From Holtermannia corniformis (Eukaryota > Basidiomycota > Tremellomycetes > Holtermanniales), in contig BCIJ01000003.1 of NCBI GenBank assembly GCA_001599935.1, positions 190,606-254,605 on the forward strand: a DNA stretch of 64,000 nt. Reading direction: 5' to 3'. Positions within the stretch are counted from its first letter, which is position 1; every line of letters begins with the position of its first letter. The translations under genes were made by a program, and so were the position numbers. Below the pieces are notes generated by a model. The model did no database searches. It was not told the DNA's origin and was given only the letters and a program-made list of their open reading frames with translations. Shown here piece by piece: positions 57,043-64,000 of this stretch.

Positions 57043-58188
57043 ATGAGCTCGCAATCCACGCATCCGTCTCAACAACCAGCTTTCTTCATGTCTCCTACAG
57101 TTCTCGTCATCGGTGCAAACCGCGGCCTGGGTCTAGCTCTTACAAAGTATTATTCGACCTCTGTCCCATCGGCCAAAGTCATCGCTACGACCCGGTCCGC
57201 TCCTGAACCCGATACGTTCGACCCAAGCGTCAGAGTGATCCAAGGGGTCGATCTATCCCAGTCTGATGTGGGAGAGAAACTCGTCAAAGGTCTCGACGGG
57301 TCCAAAGTCGACGTGGTCGTGATCGTGGCGGGCTTGTTGAGGCCCGAGGTGCGTGATTGTAGCTGGCTGGGTTGGGACTGATCGAGCGTGTGCAGACGTT
57401 TGACGAGCCAAAATGGGAGGATGAGATCGAGATGTATACCATCTGCTCGGTCGCGCCGGTCAGTCGCTTGTCACACGCCTGAAGACAAGTCACGGGCTAA
57501 GACGAGCTTGACCGCACAGGTCTTCATCACACACCACCTGTGCGTTTCCCTTTCTCCTCGTGTTTTCAGCAGCTTGCATGATACTGACCACGACAGCATC
57601 AAAGCAGACGCCTTGAACAAGGATGCCAAGCTGATCCTGCTCACGTCCGAAGGCGGGTCGATTGCTTTGCGGACGCAAGCAGAGGGTGGCGGCATGGTGC
57701 GTGCGCTCTTGCAAACCCGTCCGAGACTGATGTAGCAGTATGGTCACCATGGGTCCAAGGCTGCCGGGAACATGATCGGTCGGCTGCTGAGCTTTGATCT
57801 CAAGGACAAGGGTGTGACTGTGGCGATGATTCACGTAGGTCATGTCTGTGCGTTGGAAGGGTATGCTGACTTTGATATAGCCTGGGTTCCTCAAGACGGG
57901 TGAGTCGGCTGGATGCTGGATTACCATGTTACACGGGCTGACTAGGCAGACATGACCAAAGGTGCTGGCTTTGAAGAATTCTACGACCAAGGCGGTGGTC
58001 CGTATCTTTCGCTCGCTCCAACCCAGCTCACCCTCCAGCCATCACGCCGGACGAGTCCGCACCACATATCGTCAGGTTCATCGACGGCCTGACCGTAGCC
58101 GACTCTGGCAAGTTTTCAGCGCCGCGTAAGTCTCTCGATCCCGCGAGTGCGCATCTCACGCTAAGCGAGCGCAGTCGGTGCAAAGTGA
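57043..58188 (+). CDS. Short-chain dehydrogenase/reductase, YGHHGSK subtype
   Basis: NAD(P)-binding Rossmann-fold protein of the fungal CsgA-like group. The ATG at 57043 gives MSSQSTHPSQQPAFF; a second Met at 57088 (MSPTVLVIGANRGLG) may be the real start. The glycine motif is GANRGLGLA, and the structural NAG position is VAGLLRPE. Splicing yields KLILLTSEGGSIALRTQAEG, then MYGHHGSKAAGNMIGRLLSF. The residue four before the lysine, normally the catalytic Tyr of YxxxK, is His. AMIHPGFLKTDMTKGAGF follows. The last exons read ITPDESAPHIVRFIDGLTV, and GAK stops at 58186-58188. Eight or so short introns. Starts only 78 nt after the SR gene stop. Confidence 0.82.
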
Positions 58189-58579
58189 GTGCTTTCCGCA
58201 CCGCAAGTGGCACTCGCCCTGGACTGACCACGATGTCACCCACAGAGGGATCGGGAACGCGGAACCCGTGCTTGGCAAGCAAGTGCTCGACCAGCCTGGC
58301 CCGCTCGAGCTCCCGTGGTAGCGCGCCCAGGTGTATCGTATAGTCACGCCAAGACTGTAGCGATGAATCCTCATCGCTGTACGGAGCGAGGTGCCACATG
58401 CGAGAATTCCGCACGGGTGATCCGTGGATTCGCCACTTGGCAGGGAGCGTCATTTACGCATCCGGCTCGCAAAGGTATAAACTCGCACCGCGACGAGCTC
58501 GCATCAACGTCTCGCAACCTACTGAGAATCAGCAGTCTAACTCATCCCGTTTGATCGAGCATCACCACCACAAGTGAAC
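58189..58579. promoter_or_regulatory. Metallothionein promoter region with TATA box
   Basis: 391 nt upstream of the metallothionein ATG. A good TATA box, TATAAA, lies at 58476-58481, about 100 nt before the start, as expected for a strongly inducible gene. A CTTTGCGAGC on the minus strand (58465-58474) loosely resembles the TTTGCTC-type copper response element of Ace1/Cuf1 but is not an exact match. Confidence 0.5.
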
Positions 58580-59467
58580 ATGTCCTGGTACGTCTTCCGC
58601 TGTGTCTGCTGCCATCACGCCAAGAAGCTGACAGACTTTCAGCTGCAACAACGCATCCGCCAACAAGGCTACCGGCGCTATCCCGGCCGGAGGTTCATCA
58701 TGCTGCGCGACGGAGACGACGCAAGCTTGCGCGTGAGTCGACGCTGAGCATTCCTTTGTCTTAGCAGCTAACACGGTCCCTTTAGCTGTGCCGCGTCCGG
58801 TTCATGCTCTTGCGCAAAGGGGCAATGCGAGTGCGCTCAGTGCCCCGCTAAGCAGGATCAGAGGTGCGCCGCGGAGTGTTTGGAAAGATGACATGGCTGA
58901 TACCGGTCTACCAGCTGCGCATGCAAAGCTGGCTGTACCTGTGAAGGCGGGTGCAAGTGTGCGCCGGGCAAGTGCTTCTGCAACGGCTGCCCGTCTTCGG
59001 TCAAGAACAAGGACAAGGAGAGGTCAGTGATAGACCGTACGACGTCGATGACAGTCGTTGACATTGGGAGCAGCTGCGAGTGCAAGGCCGGCTGCACTTG
59101 TGAAGGCGGTTGCAAGTGTGCCCCCGGCCAGTGCTTTTGCGACGGCTGCCCGACTTCGGTCAAGAACCAAAACAAGGAAGCGAGGTGTGTACCTTGCTTC
59201 AGCAGCGTGGCGCCCAGCGCTGACGCTCGGCGCGACTAGCTGCGGTTGCAAGGCTGGCTGCACCTGTGAGGGAGGCTGCACCTGTGCTCCTGGCGCGTGC
59301 ACCTGCAGCGGCTGCCCTTCGGCGGTGAACAAGGACGACAAGGCCTGCAAGTGAGTGAGCTCATGTGTGCGTGATCTGCCGGTAATAACGCCTCCAGCTG
59401 TGCGGGCGGCTGCTCGTGCGCTCCGGGCGCTTGCTCGTGTGCCGATTGCCCGACCAAGGCCCAGTGA
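58580..59467 (+). CDS. Cys-rich metallothionein with exon-encoded repeats
   Basis: Metal-binding protein of about 191 residues with about 45 cysteines (24%). Seven exons: 58580-58587, 58643-58732, 58786-58863, 58915-59022, 59074-59184, 59240-59350 and 59398-59467. Every intron is phase 2 and every exon after the first begins C-TGY, so the six internal joins recreate a residue before Cys. Exons 4-6 encode near-identical modules: CACKAGCTCEGGCKCAPGKC, CECKAGCTCEGGCKCAPGQC and CGCKAGCTCEGGCTCAPGAC, each followed by a CP-rich tail and a KNKDK-type linker. Exons 3 and 7 encode shorter, diverged modules. The N-terminal exon is SANKATGAIPAGGSSCC. The large modular plan resembles the Cu-binding CMT1/CMT2 of Cryptococcus. 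No aromatic residues apart from two Phe. Confidence 0.93.
58915..59350 (+). repeat. Three tandem exon duplications in the metallothionein gene
   Basis: Exons 4, 5 and 6 (108, 111 and 111 nt) are tandem copies with nine Cys each. Exons are well conserved while the introns between them share almost only the splice signals, which suggests old duplications with the coding part held by selection or by gene conversion. Confidence 0.85.
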
Positions 59468-59587
59468 GGGCGCTACTGGATGAGCAAGGATGTCTGTCGA
59501 CTGCACCCTAGCTAGTGATGCCATGTGATGATTGTACAGTCTGTGCCACGCCCGACGGTGTATGACGTCAGTGCTCCCGTTTGCCCG

Positions 59588-61654
59588 ATGACCACTCACA
59601 ACGACGCCACCCAAAAGACGACAACCGCGCAGCAACCACCAGATCCTACCCAGTGTACCCGTTGCCCATCCTGGCCGCCCAAACACTCCAACTCGGTCTC
59701 ATCGGCCTCCTCTCACGCCCCGTCATCTCGACCGTGCTCGGCAACGCGCACGCTAGCGACCACAAGGTGGGTACCGGGTAAGGGCCGCTGGGTCGTCTGG
59801 TGTTGATAGCGTGTAGCCGGACGAGACGGATACCAAAGAGAGCAAGCAGGCGGCTACGACAGCAGCGGTGGAGAAACAGCAGCCCAAGATTGTACCCGCA
59901 GTCAACCCTCTTGACACTCTCGGGACTGCTATCGTCACACCGCAGCGGACTTTTCCCGTCAGCCTCAAGCCAGTGACTGTAGTTCAAGCACAGGAAGAAC
60001 CGGTCCTAGCCCCCAAACACCACGCAAACGTCGCACACTACCTACCAGAGATTTACGGCGCATCCGCAGTCTACCCAATCACCATGAGCTCGCTTCCACG
60101 CTATGCTAGCCCCGAGCCAGAGACTTTGCATGCAGTGGCACCAGGGAACGAAAAGACTTCGATTCAGGAAGCACTGAGTGCCGATCCCGCGGTTGAATCA
60201 AGAGAGGCGACGGCGCCAGCGTCGTTGAAGGAGAATGAGAGCGTAGACGCCAACGAGGGTCATCACCATGAAGCTGGGACTGCTCTTGCAGGCGTTGCGG
60301 GCGCTACGGGCGGTGCGGGTCTCGCGCATACGATTGACAACAGGGAGCAGCAGACCAGGCCGGCGTGAGTGTGGCACGGCAACGTCGTTCAATGACTGAT
60401 TCAGTGCAGCATCTCGGCAAACGAAGAACCCTCGCGCTCGTACATCAAGCCTTCGCCGGTGATTGCTGATGGCTCGGTAGGCTCTGCGCCGCCTCTGCCT
60501 GCGCGCGCAGAAGCGCCCTCGATCCAGACCAACGGCCTTGCGAACGGGACCGCTCCCGGCAGTATTGCGGCCTCGCCTCGGTCCGACACGGGCACGAACA
60601 GGACGAGTGGAACAGGACAGGGAGTGAACCACGCAGACCAGCACAATAGCCACGACTATGCCAAACCTGCCGCTGCAGGCGCCGTCGGTGCCGGTACAGG
60701 TCTTGCCGTCGGCCAGATCATCCACCCAGGCAACCACCAGCAACTCCAACAGCCGCAGCAGTCGCAAGCCCGCGGCCAGACCCTGATCGACGAAGGCATC
60801 GTCAACGCGCCCGGGCAGGACGGTACCTCGCCGACGTCACCGTACGGTGCGCGCCCAACGCCCGAGTCGCCGACCGCACACACTCGCCCGCTCTCGCGCG
60901 CTGGCACTCTAGGACGTGCCGGGACGCTTCAGCGCGGTGCAAACGGCGGCACGATCGGTCGCCGTACGGGCACGTTTGGCCGCGGTGCGGGCGCAAGCAT
61001 CGGGACCCAGCCCGAAGAGGTCATGGGCCGTGACGATATCCATACCCGGGTGGAGAACAACGAGAGGGGGTTGAATGACGCGACGTTGAAAAAGCTGCAG
61101 GCTATGGGTGGGTTGGCTAATGCTGATGCGACGGGATAGGGCTGATGCATCGCAGAGGGCAAGGATGCGAAACGCTTGACGAAGGTGCTGAAGAAGGAGG
61201 GCAAGGAGGAGGCAAAGTCTGTCGCTTCTGCCATCAAGGAGTTGGAACGTCTCGGTGCGATCCAGAAGGAGGCCGCCAGGGTTTGTCAAGCCTCCGCCCA
61301 TAGCTCAACCGCTGATCCACCACAGTATGAACGCAAAGCACAGCTCGTGCTCTCGAAATACACGGCCAAGGAGCACAAGGCCAAGCTGCGCTGGCTGAAA
61401 GAGCAAGAGCGCTACGCCAAAGTCGAGTCGGCGCTGCGCAACGCTGAAGAAGACTACGAGGCCAAGCGCGAGCACGCGGGACAGACGACGGCGACGATTG
61501 CGGAGAAGACGCAGGAATTGGACGATTTGCGCGCCAACAAGGCTGCGGACGATGTGAGTCGCTGCATCAGCCGTGTGGATAGATTCGAGCTGATGCCGTC
61601 CAGCGCGAGCGCGAGCAGAAGATTCTGGCACTCAAGACGCCGGGTCACGCCTAG
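59588..61654 (+). CDS. Unknown Ala/Gly/Thr-rich protein with C-terminal coiled coil
   Basis: Not firmly recognised; it has a look of fungal DNA-binding protein Ncp1 but I cannot prove that. The start is uncertain: the ATG at 59588 is in a different frame from the first solid exon (PILAAQTLQLGLIGLLSRPV, then DHK spliced to PDETDTKESKQAAT), so an upstream intron is needed. The middle is low complexity: ASLKENESVDANEGHHHEAG, PAAAGAVGAGTGLAVGQII and RAGTLGRAGTLQRGANGG. An intron of about 49 nt joins LKKLQAM to EGKDAKRLTKVLKKEGKEEA. The C-terminal 110 residues form a long Lys/Glu/Ala coiled coil (YTAKEHKAKLRWLKEQERYA), ending ILALKTPGHA at 61654. Confidence 0.72.
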
Positions 61655-61860
61655 GAGCTATATATTGTATGGATCAGAATGCTGGGTATAATCTCTACGT
61701 AGGCTGCGTGCGATGCTATCCATGGTTTCTACCGCTCGCTAATCGGTGCCGTGCCTGGCGGTGGATGGTGACGCGGTGGTGGGAGATAGCGAGCATTGCC
61801 AACCGCGGTCACCGGATTCCAGGACGCTGCGTTGACAACGACCATCAACAACCAGTCACC

Positions 61861-63779
61861 ATGCCGCCTTCACCGACACCCAACGCTCCACAGTCATACG
61901 ACGAGCTCGTCAAGCTTCTCGAGAATGACACAAAGGTCAAGGTCGCCGGTCCGTCGTCTAGATCACACCGGCAGCCAAGCTCACCCCGCAGGGATCGATA
62001 TCGATGGCGTCCTCCGCGGCAAGCTCATGTCCAAGTCCAAGTTCCTCTCGGCGTGCAAGACGGCACCGAGCCAAACCCAATCAACCGGGTTCGGCTTTTG
62101 CTCGGTCACGTTCGGGTGGGACATTAACGACAGCACCTATGTGCGCGAACTGCTCGTCAGTAACAAGGCGAATGGCTATCATGATATCCTGGCTCGGATC
62201 GATACGGCCACGTATAGGCGGTTGAGCTGGGAAAAGAACGTGCCGTTCTTCCTTGTCGAGTTTTATGAACCGGACGATGAGGGCAGGCACAGGCTCAGTG
62301 CTTGTCCGAGAGGCTTACTGGAGACGGTCACGAGCAGAGTGCAGGAGACGTTGGGAGATGGGTGGAAGTGTATGGCCGGGGCCGAGTTTGAGGTCTGTGC
62401 TAAGAAATGGGCGCTAGGCCGTCACGGAACTGACGACGGATACAGTACTTTCAATACGACGAGACGGCACAGTCGGCCCATGATAAAAAGTATACAAACC
62501 TGAAACCTTTGACGCCTGGCAGTACGTCTCGGTCCTGACCTTGATCCCGGCTGACCTACCCAGTGCACGGCTACTCGCTCCTCCGCCCAACCCTCAACCA
62601 GGACTACTTTCACGACCTGTACGACATGGCCGAGGCGTTTGGGATCGAAGTCGAAGGCCATCGTGCGTCATGTCCTAGTTCAGGAGCGGTGCTGACTGAC
62701 CACGCAGACACCGAGACCGGGCCGGGTGTGTTCGAGACTGCACTCGGGTACACGGATGCCTCGCGCATGGCCGATAACGCGAGTCTGTTCAAGCTGGTCG
62801 CGAAAAGTGTCGGCATGAAGCATGGCGTGCTGCCGACGTTTATGGCCAAGCCGTGGGGGGATGTGCGTTGCGTGTCACTGGGCGATTGGAGTTGACAAAG
62901 CACAGCTGCCTGGTTGCTCTGGGTCCGCCGGATGCTAGTTTACGTGGCATAGCTCTGACACCGCAGACACATCCACGTCTCCCTGCGCACACCCGATGGC
63001 AAGAATGCGTTTGCCCTGTCTGACGACGAGATCAAGGCGGGCGGACGCAAGGACGCCGCGTTCGATGACACACGGTACATCTCCCAGATCGCAGAGTGGT
63101 TCTTGGCCGGCATCATGATCGGCTTGCCCGATGGTACGTCTGTGGACGGTGTGCCGATGCTGATCCCATCAGTCCTCCCGATGCTGTGCCCGACGATCAA
63201 CTCGTACAAACGATTGGTCGGTGGCGAGGTTGGTCCGATGTGGAACCGATGCAGCCGCGTTGACCATTGTCAGGAATTCTGGGCACCAAACCTCGCATCC
63301 TATGGCTACGACTCGCGTGCGGCCTCGGTCCGGATCATTGGCCCTCCCGGTGTCCCTGCGGCTGGAACCCGCTTTGAAGTGCGCGTGCCCGGGGCTGACG
63401 TAAGTGTTGCATCATAATAGCCAGATGGCTAACCGTGCAGATGCACCCGATGCTCGCGTTCTCGGCCATCTTTGCACTCGGTCTGCGCGGGATTGAGAAC
63501 AAGCTCGCACTGCCCTATGGACCTATTGGCGCTCCTGGCGTCACGCGCGAATCGCTGCCAAAGCTCGCGACCTCGCTCGAGCCGGCCACTGAGCGCTTCA
63601 TGCGTCCTGACAGCATTGCGCGCGAGATTCTGGGCGACTCGTTTGTCGATCACTTTGGCGGGACGCGCGAGCATGAAGTCGAAGTCTTCAAGCGCGCGGT
63701 CACCACATGGGAAGGTAAGTGAGATTCCTGCGTCGCCCGTCTGACCACGACAGTCGAACGTTACCTGGAGCTCATCTGA
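61861..63779 (+). CDS. Type I glutamine synthetase-like protein (FluG C-terminal type)
   Basis: ATP-dependent ligase of the bacterial-type GSI family; in fungi these act on glutamate or related gamma-glutamyl substrates. The ATG at 61861 gives MPPSPTPNAPQSYDELVKLL. Domain order is complete: IDIDGVLRGKLMSKSKFLS, GFCSVTFGWDINDSTYVREL, ENVPFFLVxF-type WEKNVPFFLVEFYEPDDEG, MHGYSLLRPTLNQDYFHDL, then EVEGHHTETGPGVFETAL (metal-binding Glu), GMKHGVLPTFMAKPWGD, LPGCSG spliced to HIHVSLRTPDGKN (HxH glutamate/ATP site), LPMLCPTINSYKRLVGGE and YDSRAASVRIIGPPG. The tail is SIAREILGDSFVDHFGGTRE, then VERYLELI with the stop at 63777-63779. About ten introns. The N-terminal amidohydrolase domain of FluG is absent. 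Confidence 0.9.
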
Positions 63780-64000
63780 GACGCTGTGGCGGCCTGTAGC
63801 GCGATAATGGATAAGCTTTTGCCCACTGTGCAGGAAATGCCCCGTGTGCCTTGCGATCGGAGACAACACGGCGTGGCCGGAGCAATTAAGCATGACGAGG
63901 CTTGCCGAAAGGAGCAAGCGTCGGTCGGCCTGACGTGATCCCCGGGGCGATCAGCATCCGGTTTTCTCACACTCTGTGTCTAGACTCTGGCGCGAGCGGG
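63780..64000. other. 3' flank at window end
   Basis: 221 nt after the glutamine synthetase stop. No exon or RNA gene that I can support. Confidence 0.4.

Overview
The window is nuclear DNA from a basidiomycete-type fungus. Genes are packed on both strands and cut by many introns of about 40-60 nt, with GTGAGT/GTACGT-type donors and a CTGAC/CTGAT branch site 8-20 nt before the AG. Coding third positions are GC-rich and only about 25-400 nt separate most genes. I could not place the species. No rRNA, tRNA, CRISPR array or intact transposon was found. Gene models were spliced by eye, so exon borders are predictions.

Layout. 1-2231: 5' part of the NatA auxiliary subunit NAA15 (minus, runs off the left edge). 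2816-6914: WD40-like/inositol polyphosphate 5-phosphatase. 7135-14100: a block of multi-exon reading frames I cannot identify, containing diverged internal duplication and a pair of about 177-bp direct repeats. 14682-16656: TauD-type dioxygenase. 16994-25673: a proline-rich unknown protein, mitochondrial ribosomal protein uL22m, the mRNA-export scaffold SAC3 and a REE1/DUF1349 protein. 26248-30121: a fungal-type kinase-like protein divergent from THI5 (thiamine pyrimidine synthase). 30212-33902: OSCA/CSC1-like channel. 34165-41078: a membrane-anchored low-complexity protein, a SAP30-like protein, FCF1 and an MFS sugar transporter. 41366-42431: P-loop kinase. 42836-54081: Zn2Cys6 regulator, amidase, DUR3 urea permease, second Zn2Cys6 regulator. 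54437-63779: ER J-protein, RRM/SR protein, short-chain dehydrogenase, cysteine-rich metallothionein, a coiled-coil unknown protein and a type I (FluG-like) glutamine synthetase.

The best-supported regulatory element is a TPP riboswitch aptamer (29210-29329) inside an unusually long 306-nt intron of THI5. It lies just after a 14-nt microexon and can be drawn with P1-P5 helices. The metallothionein is notable because each Cys-rich repeat sits in its own exon and every intron is phase 2. The amidase/urea permease pair shares a 381-bp divergent promoter with GATA-type sites and is flanked by two zinc-cluster regulators, which suggests a small nitrogen-scavenging cluster. The glutamine synthetase-like gene 10 kb away could use the released ammonium, but that link is inference.
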